64,000 nucleotides of DNA from Paenibacillus sp. cl123 (GTDB taxonomy: Bacteria > Bacillota > Bacilli > Paenibacillales > NBRC-103111). This document shows positions 1 to 8,105 of the stretch, in pieces. Positions within the stretch are counted from its first letter, which is position 1; each line of letters starts with the position of its first letter. The position numbers and the translations under genes were made by a program. The notes under the pieces were generated by a model. It saw only the letters and a list, made by a program, of their open reading frames with translations. It was not told the DNA's origin and searched no databases. Location: the NCBI RefSeq assembly GCF_900101595.1, contig NZ_FMYY01000001.1, positions 628,585 through 692,584 of the forward strand, in the 5' to 3' direction.

Positions 1-1
1 C

Positions 2-310
2 GTCATCGGGATGGTGTCGATCATTCGGGAGAAGCATCCGAACACGCCGCTGTTCTTGATCTCTCCGATCTATTGTCCACACAGGGAAACGGATGAAAAT
101 ACGGCAGGGATGAATTTGGTTACGATGAGGGACGAAATCCGGGAAGCGGTCCGGGTTCTGACTTCGTACGGGGACGAGCATCTTACCTATGTAGACGGCT
201 TGGAAGTCTTCGGACAAGCCTTCGCGGATAAGCTGCCGGACAACCTGCATCCGAACGCCGAAGGCTATAAAATAATGGCTGATCGCATGCTGAACCAAAT
301 AACGTTATAG
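2..310 (+). CDS. SGNH/GDSL-type hydrolase, C-terminal part (cut by window edge)
   Basis: The reading frame is open at the left edge and ends at 310, so only the last ~103 residues are present. The end carries the block V signature of SGNH esterases, DNLHPNAEGY, whose Asp and His complete the Ser-His-Asp triad. The nucleophile Ser block would lie outside the window. The preceding sequence (LFLISPIYCP) fits the buried strand before the loop. Substrate cannot be told; family members remove acyl groups from lipids or polysaccharides. A terminator follows directly. Confidence 0.75.
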   Translation, partial: VIGMVSIIREKHPNTPLFLISPIYCPHRETDENTAGMNLVTMRDEIREAVRVLTSYGDEHLTYVDGLEVFGQAFADKLPDNLHPNAEGYKIMADRMLNQITL

Positions 311-318
311 CTTGCAGG

Positions 319-366
319 AGCCCTTGCTCCCCGGATGGTTGAATCCAGGGGGTGAGGGCTTTTTTC
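319..366 (+). terminator. Rho-independent terminator after the SGNH hydrolase
   Basis: A GC-rich hairpin (AGCCCT...AGGGCT with a CCCC/GGGG inner stem) is followed by six T residues and lies just after the stop codon at 310. Confidence 0.75.
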
Positions 367-505
367 TTAAACAGAAAAAGTCATGTCGGCGCAAATCAGC
401 ATAATGCCTGCACTAACGTATTGCGCTATGCTTAAGGAGGTTTAGAAGACAAACTGTTCAAGGAACAGATTCGTTTAGTAAAAAGAGATACGGGGAGGTT
501 AGCGC

Positions 506-2158
506 ATGAAAAAACGTTTTATGGCTGCAGTGGCGCTCACAACATCTTTGGCGCTTCTGAGCGCTTGCGGCGCAGACACGGAAGCGGACCGGAAGGAAGC
601 CGCCAGCAAGGCCGAAGCGAGCAGCGACGATCAAGTTACGGGCCCGGGCGAATTCCCGATCACGAAGGAAAAGACGACGTTAAAGGTGATGGTCAAAGGC
701 TCAAGCGTCGTCGAAAACTTCGCCACCAACGAGTTTACCAAATGGCTGGAGGAAAAAACGAACATTCATATCGAATGGGAAGTCGCGCCCGAGAAAACAT
801 TTGCGGAAAAGCTCAACGTATCTCTGGCAAGCGGCGATTACCCGGATGTCTTGCTGAGCATGAGCGTTTCCCCGATTCAGCAATCAATTTACGGCAAGGA
901 CGGCGTGTTTATTCCGCTGAACTCGTACATCGATAAATACGGTGTGGAAATGAAAAAGATGTTCGGTCAAATTTCTTATGTGAAAGACCTGATCACACTG
1001 CCCGATGGCAAAATCTATTCCGTTCCGCAAGTAAATGATTGCTATCACTGTTCGCTCGGCCAAAAAATGTGGATTTATCAGCCATGGCTGGATAAACTGG
1101 GATTGAAGATGCCGACCACGACCGAAGAGTTCTACCAGGTGCTTAAGGCATTTAAGGAAAAGGACCCGAACGGAAACGGCAAAGCGGATGAGATTGCGCT
1201 TGTCGGCGCGACTAACGGTCCGTCCTCCACCCTGGATCTTTTCTTGACCAGCGCCTTTATCGAGAAGGACTTCAACTTGAAATACGTAAAAGACGGCAAA
1301 GTTCAAGTGGCCTATAACCAACCGGAGTGGAAGGAAGCATTAAAGTATATCAGCAAGCTGTATGCCGAGGGCTTGGTTTCTCCGCAAACGTTTACACAGG
1401 ACCGGGCCAAGCTGAAGCAGATGGGCCTCAATCCGGAAATTCCGATTGTCGGAGCAATCGCTTCGCAAAACCAGACGGTGTTCAGCGATGTCGACAACCC
1501 GAGATTTAAAGATTTCGTCGCTGTCCCTCCGCTCCAAGGACCTGGCGGCGTGCGTTCTACGGCGTATAATCCGTATGCAGTCTCCACGGGTCAATTCGTC
1601 ATCACCAACAAGGCTAAAAATCCGGCTGCCGCGTTTCGTCTCGCCGATCTGCTGCTTTCGCAAGAAGCGACACTGCGCAGCACGCAGGGCCGACCCGGTC
1701 AAGAATGGGACTGGGCGGCGCCGGGAGAGATTGGCGTCAACGGGAAGCCGGCGGTATGGAAAACAATCGCCCCGAACGGCAAGCTGCAAAACGTACACTG
1801 GGCGCAGGCGGGTCCGTCGCTGCGGACCAATGATCTGCGGTTAAGCGTGGCAGCCGATCCCAAAAATTCGCTGGAGCTCATCTTATTTAATGAAACCAAG
1901 AAGTACGAGCCTTACAAGCTGGCTATGGATAAAATTGTTCCGCCCGTGTTTTTCACCAACGAACAGGCCGAGGAGCTGTCTAACCTGGAGAAGTCGCTTA
2001 CTGACTACAGAACCGAATTTTTTGCCAAAACGGTTACGGGCTCGCTGGACGTCGAGAAGGAGTGGAACAACTATTTGAACACCTTGGAGAAAATGAACAT
2101 CAAACGTTACCTGGAAATTTATCAGGATGCTTACAAACAGTATCATGCGAAAAAATAG
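506..2158 (+). CDS. LplA-type ABC sugar transporter substrate-binding lipoprotein
   Basis: This 550-residue protein starts with a lipoprotein signal peptide (KKR, a hydrophobic stretch and lipobox LLSAC, with lipidated Cys21), so it should be anchored outside the membrane. Length and the TTLKVMVKG / YPDVLLSM style motifs fit the large family 1 solute-binding proteins (LplA/LipO type) that Paenibacillus uses with LplB/YtcP-like permeases for oligosaccharides. No permease genes flank it here, so it is an orphan in this window. GGGGAGG at ~492 supports the ATG at 506. A strong hairpin follows the stop. The ligand is unknown. Confidence 0.88.
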   Translation: MKKRFMAAVALTTSLALLSACGADTEADRKEAASKAEASSDDQVTGPGEFPITKEKTTLKVMVKGSSVVENFATNEFTKWLEEKTNIHIEWEVAPEKTFAEKLNVSLASGDYPDVLLSMSVSPIQQSIYGKDGVFIPLNSYIDKYGVEMKKMFGQISYVKDLITLPDGKIYSVPQVNDCYHCSLGQKMWIYQPWLDKLGLKMPTTTEEFYQVLKAFKEKDPNGNGKADEIALVGATNGPSSTLDLFLTSAFIEKDFNLKYVKDGKVQVAYNQPEWKEALKYISKLYAEGLVSPQTFTQDRAKLKQMGLNPEIPIVGAIASQNQTVFSDVDNPRFKDFVAVPPLQGPGGVRSTAYNPYAVSTGQFVITNKAKNPAAAFRLADLLLSQEATLRSTQGRPGQEWDWAAPGEIGVNGKPAVWKTIAPNGKLQNVHWAQAGPSLRTNDLRLSVAADPKNSLELILFNETKKYEPYKLAMDKIVPPVFFTNEQAEELSNLEKSLTDYRTEFFAKTVTGSLDVEKEWNNYLNTLEKMNIKRYLEIYQDAYKQYHAKK

Positions 2159-2174
2159 TCCGGGATAACCTGGC

Positions 2175-2208
2175 GGAAACAACCCTTGGAGCATCAAGGG
2201 TTGTTTCC
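2175..2208 (+). terminator. Strong hairpin after the lipoprotein gene
   Basis: A perfect 14-bp stem (GGAAACAACCCTTG and its complement) with a 6-base loop lies 16 bases after the stop. The T tract is weak (GGTCTTGT), so it may be an imperfect terminator or a transcript-stabilising hairpin. Confidence 0.6.
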
Positions 2209-2283
2209 GGTCTTGTATCGGCGGTACGGGCATAACCTATGGAAAAGAAAATAAACGGGTTAGATCTAAGGAGAGGATTCGCA

Positions 2284-2991
2284 TTGATTGATATTCATTG
2301 CCACCTGTTAGATGGAATCGATGATGGGGCCAAAACCTTTGAGGAATCTGTGGAAATGGCCAGACTCGCATACGATGACGGCGTTCGTCATATTATCGCT
2401 ACGCCTCATTTCTGCAATAAATTTATGACCGATAAAAGCGTCCAGCTGAAAAAAATCGAACAGCTGCAGCGGGAGCTAGACCGGGAAGGGATCGCCGTTA
2501 CCGTCCATCCGGGCAGCGAGGTGAGGCTGGAGAGCGCAGCTTATGTCTATGATCATGCGGAGCAAGACCGTTTTTTTTATTTGGACGCCGCTCGGCGGTT
2601 TATTTTGCTGGAGCAGCGCTGGGGCGAATATTCTCCGGATACGGAGCAAGTGGTGAAATGGTTTCTGGATCAGGGGACCACGCCTATTATCCCGCATCCG
2701 GAACGCCATCCTTTTTTCAGAGACAATCCTGAGCTGCTGACCAACCTGATCTCATTGGGCGCTTGGGTGCAAGTAACAGCCGATAGTTTGGTCGGCAAGA
2801 ACGGAGCGGAAGCCGAGTCGTTCGGCCGCTGGCTCCTTGCCCGTAATCATGTGCACCTATTGGCCACGGACGCCCACAGCACCGTGCGGCGGTCGAACTT
2901 AACCGAAGGTCTGCGCGTAGTCAGAGAGGCGGCAGGGGAAGAGCGCGTCCAGGCAATTATATCGCGGATCAACTCCATCTTGGCGGGCTAG
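2284..2991 (+). CDS. PHP-domain tyrosine-protein phosphatase, YwqE/CpsB type
   Basis: A 235-residue metal-dependent phosphatase of the CpsB/CapC/YwqE group, which dephosphorylates bacterial tyrosine kinases that control exopolysaccharide synthesis. PHP metal ligands are visible: the N-terminal IDIHCH, a central ATPHF, HPERHPFF and a C-terminal ATDAHS. I chose the TTG at 2284, which gives an MIDIHCH start as in the family and has AAGGAGAGG 9 bases upstream. A longer ATG form from 2239 lacks a good binding site. No partner kinase gene is next to it, so its target is inferred from the family only. Confidence 0.85.
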   Translation: MIDIHCHLLDGIDDGAKTFEESVEMARLAYDDGVRHIIATPHFCNKFMTDKSVQLKKIEQLQRELDREGIAVTVHPGSEVRLESAAYVYDHAEQDRFFYLDAARRFILLEQRWGEYSPDTEQVVKWFLDQGTTPIIPHPERHPFFRDNPELLTNLISLGAWVQVTADSLVGKNGAEAESFGRWLLARNHVHLLATDAHSTVRRSNLTEGLRVVREAAGEERVQAIISRINSILAG

Positions 2992-3041
2992 ACGTTGGTG
3001 CTGCCAGGGGAAAAACTAAGTTGTCACGGCTGGATGCCGGA

Positions 3042-3070
3042 AAGCTGCTCCATTGAGAGCGGCTTTTTTG
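3042..3070 (+). terminator. Terminator after the YwqE-like gene
   Basis: AGCTGCTC, a 6-base loop and GAGCGGCT, then a run of T. The stretch from here to 3274 shows no supportable gene. Confidence 0.75.
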
Positions 3071-3274
3071 TTCCTTTCGCTATGCGCAGAGATACAGAAG
3101 GGGAGAAGAAAGGGGGATGCCGATATGGAGTTAACTGGAAGAAACCGCTTCCGTGGACCTTATCAGGGCCTTCCGTAAGCGGCTTCTAACTGTATATAGA
3201 AGAGAACGTACCCTCAAGCCATACGGCTGCCTGGACCTACGAGTTCCAAGCCGATTAGCGGGTCCGCGTGAAAT

Positions 3275-3712
3275 CTAGGACTGGGGCGGATCGGTCTCAT
3301 CAAGAATCTGATTAAAGATGCGGATCAGATGCCTGGAGTCCTCCTCCGACAAAATGCCGAAAAATTTCTTCACTACTTCCTCGCGATGGGTACGGAATGT
3401 TTGCAGCACCTCCCGCCCTTTGTCGGTAATCTCCAGGTAAACGACACGCCTGTCTTCTTCCGAACGGGAGCGTTCGGCGAAATGTCCGGCTATAAGCTTA
3501 TCGGACAAGGAAGTGACCGCACCGGCGGTGATCCAAAGCGCGTCGGCGAGCTGGGAAACCTTAAGCGGCCCATCGGTATACAGTTTTTCCAGTATGGAGG
3601 CTTGCGAGGAGGAAACACCCTCAAACTCGAAGCGAGTCCAGCTCGCTTTGATGCGCCGGAATAACTGGCGGAATGATTCTTCAAGTTCGTATAGATCCTG
3701 ACCGTTTGGCAT
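3275..3712 (-). CDS. MarR-family transcriptional regulator
   Basis: A 145-residue winged-helix protein with the MarR layout: an N-terminal dimer helix, recognition region QLADALWITAGAVTSLSDKL, wing RSRSEEDRRVVYLEITDKG (the DxR of the family's wing is present as EDRRV) and a C-terminal helix. It lies divergent from the DeoR regulator at 3903. MarR proteins usually repress themselves and a neighbour; no transporter or enzyme is linked to it, so the ligand and target are unknown. A GGGGG element precedes the ATG. Confidence 0.88.
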   Translation of the reverse strand: MPNGQDLYELEESFRQLFRRIKASWTRFEFEGVSSSQASILEKLYTDGPLKVSQLADALWITAGAVTSLSDKLIAGHFAERSRSEEDRRVVYLEITDKGREVLQTFRTHREEVVKKFFGILSEEDSRHLIRIFNQILDETDPPQS

Positions 3713-3902
3713 GGCAACCCCCTGAGAGCATCGTTGAACGGTAATTGCGGCGGACAGAGATCCGCTTCTAATATAATACGCAATCGTTGGCAGTTGGTTT
3801 CAAATGAAAGATGTCAGGCAATATTTGATTGATATCGTCAAAAAAATGATTTAAAATTTGATAAAAGCGAGCGAACGCACAGCACTCGAAGGAGGAGAAT
3901 TC

Positions 3903-4706
3903 ATGGTTGATCGAGCTCCCAGCAAGGGAGACAGGCGGCGCGAGCAGATTATGAACCTGCTGAAAAGGCAGGGACGCGTGACGATTCAGGAAATGATCGA
4001 GAAATTCGACTGCTCGGAAGCAACCGCCCGCCGGGATCTCGATGTGCTGGAGCGGCAGGGCGGCATCATCCGCAGCCTGGGCGGCGCCCAACTGGAGAGT
4101 CCTGCCGCCTCGGGCAGGGAGATCTCGTTTTTCGAGAAGAAGCAGCTGCTCTGGCTGGAAAAAGAAGCGATCGCAGCTCAAGCTGCGAAGCTGGTCGAGG
4201 AAGGCGATGTCGTAGGTCTGACCGGCGGCACGACTACCTTCCTGATCGCGCGCGAGCTGAAGCTGCGCCGAGGGATTACCGTGGTGACCAACGCGGTCAA
4301 TATCGCTATGGAGCTGTCCGAGAGCGACGGCGTGCAGGTGGTGCTGACCGGGGGAGTGATGCGCCGCAACAGCTTCGAGCTGTGCGGACCGCTGGCCGAG
4401 CGGATCATCGAGGGCATCAATATCGGCATCATGTTCATGGGGATCGACGGCATTGCCGAGGAGCAGGGCCTGACAACGTTTTCCGAGCAGGAGGCGGACA
4501 TTGCCCGGCTGATGCTGAAGCGATCTCTCCGTTCGTATGCGGTATTCGATCATACCAAGGCTGGGCGCACCTCGCTGTTCAGTATGGCGCCTCTGACTAC
4601 GCTTACAGGCTGCATCACGAACAAAATTCCCGATGAGCCGCTGCGAGCCTTCCTTGAGGCCAACGGCATTGCCCTGCATCTGGCCGAGACAGGGCTGGAC
4701 TCATGA
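3903..4706 (+). CDS. DeoR-family transcriptional regulator of sugar metabolism
   Basis: A 267-residue DeoR protein. The N-terminal HTH (residues ~9-60, RREQIMNLLKRQGRVTIQEM) is followed by the DeoRC effector domain with GGTTTFLIARELK and ITVVTNAVNIA, a phosphosugar-binding fold. Start chosen at the ATG at 3903 because AAGGAGGAG lies 8 bases before it. It is 77 bases upstream of a ROK kinase on the same strand and probably shares its transcript. Such regulators usually sense a phosphorylated sugar produced by the pathway they repress. Confidence 0.9.
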   Translation: MVDRAPSKGDRRREQIMNLLKRQGRVTIQEMIEKFDCSEATARRDLDVLERQGGIIRSLGGAQLESPAASGREISFFEKKQLLWLEKEAIAAQAAKLVEEGDVVGLTGGTTTFLIARELKLRRGITVVTNAVNIAMELSESDGVQVVLTGGVMRRNSFELCGPLAERIIEGINIGIMFMGIDGIAEEQGLTTFSEQEADIARLMLKRSLRSYAVFDHTKAGRTSLFSMAPLTTLTGCITNKIPDEPLRAFLEANGIALHLAETGLDS

Positions 4707-4783
4707 TGGCGCGCCAAGACACGCCGGGCTTGCGGCCCGGCTGCAGCTACGCAGGATAATAGAAACAGAAAAGAGGAAAACCG

Positions 4784-5755
4784 GTGAAACATTATGCAGG
4801 CGTCGATATTGGCGGAACAAATATGGTCATTGGCATTGTCGATGAGACGGGAAAAACCCGGAAGATGGTCAAGATTGCAACGCAGGTGCAGCGCGGGGGA
4901 GAAGACGTCGTTGCGCGGCTGGCCGAAGCGATCGAGCGTGTGAAGCAGGAGGCGCAGGTAGAGATCGAAGGTGTTGGCATTGGTGTCCCTGGTTTTGTGG
5001 ATCATGTGAAGGGAACGAGCGTTTTTGCAGCCAATCTGGGCTGGAGAGACTTTCCGCTGGCTGATCTGCTGAGCGCCCGTATCGGCGGCCTTCCCGTCTT
5101 CGTCAATAACGACGTACGGATGTATGTCTATGGGGAAGCGACGGGGGGAGCGGGACGCGGCTTCAACCATGTGCTCGGCATTACGGTAGGCACCGGGATG
5201 GCGGCTGCGATGTTCAACGAAGGCCGGCTGTATTACGGCAGTGGCGGGCGTGCCGGAGAGCTTGGACATATCGCGCTGGAGGGCATCGATTACGTTTGCA
5301 ACTGCGGGCTGACCGGCTGCCTGGAGACGGTCGCTTCGGCGACAGGAATCGCCAGGCAGGCTCGTGAAGCGGTGGAGCGCGGAGAGTCGACAGTGCTCGC
5401 TGAGAAATTCCCCGGCGAGAAGGCGGCGAACATAACGGCTGCTGACGTATCCAGAGCTTATGATGCCGGAGATCCGGCGGCGATCGCTGTGCTAAACAGG
5501 ACGGGAACGCTGCTTGGGCGGGGACTCGCGACGGCCATCACGCTGTTCAGCCCCGATCTGATCGTAGTCGGGGGCGGAGCGGCTCAGGCAGGCGAGCGGC
5601 TGCTGAAGCCGATGCGCGAGGAGATGGAGCGCGCGGCGCTGTCTTTCTATTGGAAGGACCTGCATATCAAGCCGGCGGAGCTGCTGGAGGATGCCGGAGT
5701 CGTGGGCAGCGCGTTATATGCAAAAGGCCGTTTGGAAGCAGGGGTCATTTTGTAG
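4784..5755 (+). CDS. ROK-family sugar kinase (glucokinase-like)
   Basis: A 323-residue ROK kinase. It has the phosphate-binding loop DIGGTN near the start, the catalytic region FVNNDVR, a second loop GITVGTGM, and the zinc site CNCGLTGCLE that defines the family. It should phosphorylate glucose or a related hexose with ATP in the cytoplasm. GTG start at 4784 with AGAGGA upstream. The preceding DeoR gene is the likely regulator. Its last 11 bases overlap the end of a minus-strand gene. Confidence 0.9.
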   Translation: MKHYAGVDIGGTNMVIGIVDETGKTRKMVKIATQVQRGGEDVVARLAEAIERVKQEAQVEIEGVGIGVPGFVDHVKGTSVFAANLGWRDFPLADLLSARIGGLPVFVNNDVRMYVYGEATGGAGRGFNHVLGITVGTGMAAAMFNEGRLYYGSGGRAGELGHIALEGIDYVCNCGLTGCLETVASATGIARQAREAVERGESTVLAEKFPGEKAANITAADVSRAYDAGDPAAIAVLNRTGTLLGRGLATAITLFSPDLIVVGGGAAQAGERLLKPMREEMERAALSFYWKDLHIKPAELLEDAGVVGSALYAKGRLEAGVIL

Positions 5756-5990
5756 CAGCACGGGGCCGGGCCTGAAACGGACAAAAAGAAATGGAACCTT
5801 CGCTCGTATAAGACGAATGCTTCCATTTCTTTTTGTGCTTATTATCCTGCTTGTTTCGGGTTTCCTGGTAGGTGGGAGTCAGACGTTCTACCGGCAGACA
5901 GCCACCCCAACTTTTCCGGCCCATCGCGGGGTCCAGCTTTCCTTCGCGAATCAGCTTGCTGCGCTGCTTCATGGCTTTGCTGCGTGCCAT
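5745..5990 (-). CDS. Small basic conserved protein (81 aa)
   Basis: A short Lys/Arg-rich protein starting MARSKAMKQRSKLIREGKLD, a type of small conserved Bacillales protein of unknown role that I recognise only by pattern. AAAGGAGG sits 7 bases before the ATG at 5990. Oddly, the coding frame runs through a strong hairpin at 5783-5834 (which encodes the KKKWKH stretch) and overlaps the end of the ROK gene. The conserved core seems to end near the hairpin, and the last ~20 residues may be a read-through tail. Confidence 0.65.
   Translation of the reverse strand: MARSKAMKQRSKLIREGKLDPAMGRKSWGGCLPVERLTPTYQETRNKQDNKHKKKWKHSSYTSEGSISFCPFQARPRAATK
5783..5834. terminator. Bidirectional terminator hairpin inside a convergent overlap
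   Basis: AAAAAGAAATGGAA at 5783-5796 pairs with TTCCATTTCTTTTT at 5821-5834. It has T tracts on both strands, so it can end transcripts from the ROK gene and from the opposing small gene. Confidence 0.7.
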
Positions 5991-6247
5991 CACGGCACCT
6001 CCTTTATCCGGACCGCTTCAGCCGTGCGCTTAGGCTTCCTGCCGGCGATTATTCCGGCTATCATGCCAAACTAGGCTGGGCTCTCCTGTACTTCTTTCCA
6101 TTATACCCGATCAACGTATCCGGTTGCCAGCACAATAGCATTTGACAACTTTGAGGCAGATTGCCCAAACGGTTGTCCGGAACCAGTTATTCATGATACT
6201 CTGATGAAGGAATTTACGCAGGAACGGTGGGAGCGTGAGGGGAAGCC

Positions 6248-6586
6248 TTGACGTATGATACGATTTTTTGGATAATCCTGGGCGCCGGTTTTGTGCTGAC
6301 CGGCATTGTCGGCATCTGGCCGATGTGGAAAACCGAGAAGCTGGGCCTCTCTTTTCTGGCCGGCTCGCTTGTCAATACGCTGATAGCGACGGGAGCCATC
6401 TGGTGGTGGGCCTCCGTATTTGCCGGGGAGGAGCAGAGCTTTTCCCGGATGTTCGGCATCTTCGGGCTGGGCGTATCGTATGTGAACAACGAAGTGCTGT
6501 TGTTTTTTGCGCTGCTGGCGATGAAGCGCAAGATCGGAGGGGATCATCCGCCGGTGTATGAGGCGCACCCGGATGATGATGACTGA
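6248..6586 (+). CDS. Small membrane protein of unknown function (112 aa)
   Basis: About three hydrophobic segments (IILGAGFVLTGIVGIW, FLAGSLVNTLIATGAIWWW, VLLFFALLAM) end in an acidic tail rich in Asp. The start is a TTG with GAGGGG 6 bases upstream; no ATG is available near it. A possible promoter (TTGTCC with TACTCT 18 bases later) lies just upstream. I do not recognise the family. Confidence 0.6.
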   Translation: MTYDTIFWIILGAGFVLTGIVGIWPMWKTEKLGLSFLAGSLVNTLIATGAIWWWASVFAGEEQSFSRMFGIFGLGVSYVNNEVLLFFALLAMKRKIGGDHPPVYEAHPDDDD

Positions 6587-6681
6587 GGGCTAAGTGGCAG
6601 GCCGGCCGGCGGGTTGGCATAACGGGTGAATTTGTCACGGAATTGTAATCTGTTCTTCATCATTCTTTAATGCTGGGCGCC

Positions 6682-6758
6682 TATAATAAGCAGTGACCCC
6701 CTTTTTGATTATATATTCCCTTGATGCCTGCGATCGTTCGTTACGATCGCAGGTTTTT
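6682..6758 (+). ncRNA. Possible short transcript ending in a strong terminator
   Basis: A consensus -10 box TATAAT (6682-6687) lies upstream of a perfect terminator: CCTGCGATCG (6727-6736), a 7-base loop, the complement, then TTTTT. No start codon with a binding site lies between them. The -35 is weak. The rest of 6587-6937 holds no gene I can support. It may be a small RNA of about 65 nt or only a promoter-terminator accident. Confidence 0.3.
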
Positions 6759-6937
6759 GTAACTTTGAGCAAGTATAAGCCCCGGTGGCCGCCGATACTG
6801 CCCACCTTACGCGGACAATTTCCGGTTCCCCGTTGCCGCAGCAGGCGTCGCGGGTTTAGAATGACTCTATTACTGGTTTGTGAAGCACGCACCGCTATGA
6901 TCCTTTCCCGCAGTGTCTCCGCCACAGAGCTGCCGGC

Positions 6938-7246
6938 TTATTTCCGGCCGTCTTTGCCTGCAGGCTTCTTCCCGCCGCGTCCCGACTGCTTCCCCTGCTC
7001 ATACGCCGCATAACCGCGTTCGTTGCCATCCCATTGGAAATTGGCTGCGAAGAAGCCGACGATTCCGAACACCAGCAGTCGGACCGTCAGCCATGAGGAT
7101 AGCAGCGTCTGCTGCGAGAACCATTCGATAGCTGTGAAGACGGCTGTCAAGGATAAGCTATACAAAAGCACGCCCCGGATCATGACGAATTTGGCTTTTC
7201 CCATTTGTCTTGTGCGGCTCCATGCGGCTGCTTTGGCTTCATTCAT
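6938..7246 (-). CDS. Small membrane protein of unknown function (102 aa)
   Basis: Two hydrophobic segments (MIRGVLLYSLSLTAVFTAI and LTVRLLVFGIVGFFAANF) are flanked by a basic N terminus and a Lys/Gly-rich tail (KQSGRGGKKPAGKDGRK). AGGGGGAA precedes the ATG. It diverges from the TPR protein at 7436. The function is not recognised. Confidence 0.6.
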   Translation of the reverse strand: MNEAKAAAWSRTRQMGKAKFVMIRGVLLYSLSLTAVFTAIEWFSQQTLLSSWLTVRLLVFGIVGFFAANFQWDGNERGYAAYEQGKQSGRGGKKPAGKDGRK

Positions 7247-7435
7247 TTCGTAATCGTTCCCCCTGTTTGTTGGCTAAACTAAACTATTCATTCGTGCTGC
7301 AGCCCGTCAATTCCTGCCTTCGCGCTCCAACTCGCGCTTTTCTTTCTCGCTCATTAACCGGGTGTGTCCAAATACTGGGAGCTTATGATACAATCGGCTA
7401 GAGATCTGCTAGAGGGGAAAGGAAGGCGTGCCGGT

Positions 7436-8101
7436 TTGAGTAAAGTTTTTATTTTTATCTTGTTAACCTGGTTATTGGGCAATCCGTTTATTGCCTTGAT
7501 CGTCCTGCTGCTTATCGTGTACATGCTGGACCGCCGCTTCATCGGGCTTACGCCCAGCTTCCTGAAGCCGCTGAAGCGGGGGAGCAGGCTGAGAAAGCTG
7601 CGCGACGAGCTGAGGCTCAGCCCGCATCATACGTCCACCAAGCATGAGATCGCCCGTATCCTGATGGAGCAGAAGAAGTACGACGCGGCCTATGAGCTGC
7701 TGACCGAGGTCCACCGGGTGATGGACGATTCTGCGGATGTGCTCAGCGAGTTGGGGATTTGCCAACTGATGCGAGGGCACAGGGACGAAGGAGAGACGCT
7801 CATCCTGCAGGCGGTTGCGATCAATCCGCGTGTGAAATACGGCGATCCCTTCTTGAAGCTGGGAGAGGCTTACGCCGGGACCGATCCGGAGCGCGCGATC
7901 GGGTATCTGGAGAGATTCAGGGAGGTCAACTCCTCGTCCTGCGAAGCTTATTACCGTCTCGGCCAGCTGTATCAGCAGCTCGGACGTGCAGAAGAAGCCC
8001 GCCGTTCGTTCCGTGAGACGGTGGAACTGTATCGGGGGCTTCCGAAGTACAAGCGGCGTCATGAGCGCCGCTGGGCGCTTATGGCCCGCTTCAAGGGCTG
8101 A
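7436..8101 (+). CDS. Membrane-anchored tetratricopeptide-repeat protein
   Basis: A 221-residue protein with two closely spaced N-terminal membrane segments (FIFILLTWLLG, PFIALIVLLLIVYML) and three to four TPR-like helices from ~65 onward (KHEIARILMEQKKYDAAYEL, EAYYRLGQLYQQLGRAEEAR). I chose the TTG at 7436 because GGGGAAAGGAAGG precedes it. An upstream GTG at 7364 would place a -10-like element (TATGATACAAT, ~7385) inside the gene. TPRs bind partner proteins; the partner is unknown. Confidence 0.75.
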   Translation: MSKVFIFILLTWLLGNPFIALIVLLLIVYMLDRRFIGLTPSFLKPLKRGSRLRKLRDELRLSPHHTSTKHEIARILMEQKKYDAAYELLTEVHRVMDDSADVLSELGICQLMRGHRDEGETLILQAVAINPRVKYGDPFLKLGEAYAGTDPERAIGYLERFREVNSSSCEAYYRLGQLYQQLGRAEEARRSFRETVELYRGLPKYKRRHERRWALMARFKG

Positions 8102-8105
8102 GCTT

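Noticed and set aside
2995..3189. 64-residue frame after the YwqE-like gene
   Set aside because: It overlaps a clear terminator and has no binding site or recognisable content.
3768..4679. 303-residue minus-strand frame over the DeoR gene
   Set aside because: Antisense shadow; the plus-strand frame has full DeoR motifs and a strong binding site.
6635..6925. 96-residue minus-strand frame in the 6.6-6.9 kb gap
   Set aside because: It crosses the terminator at 6727-6758, lacks a binding site and resembles no protein.
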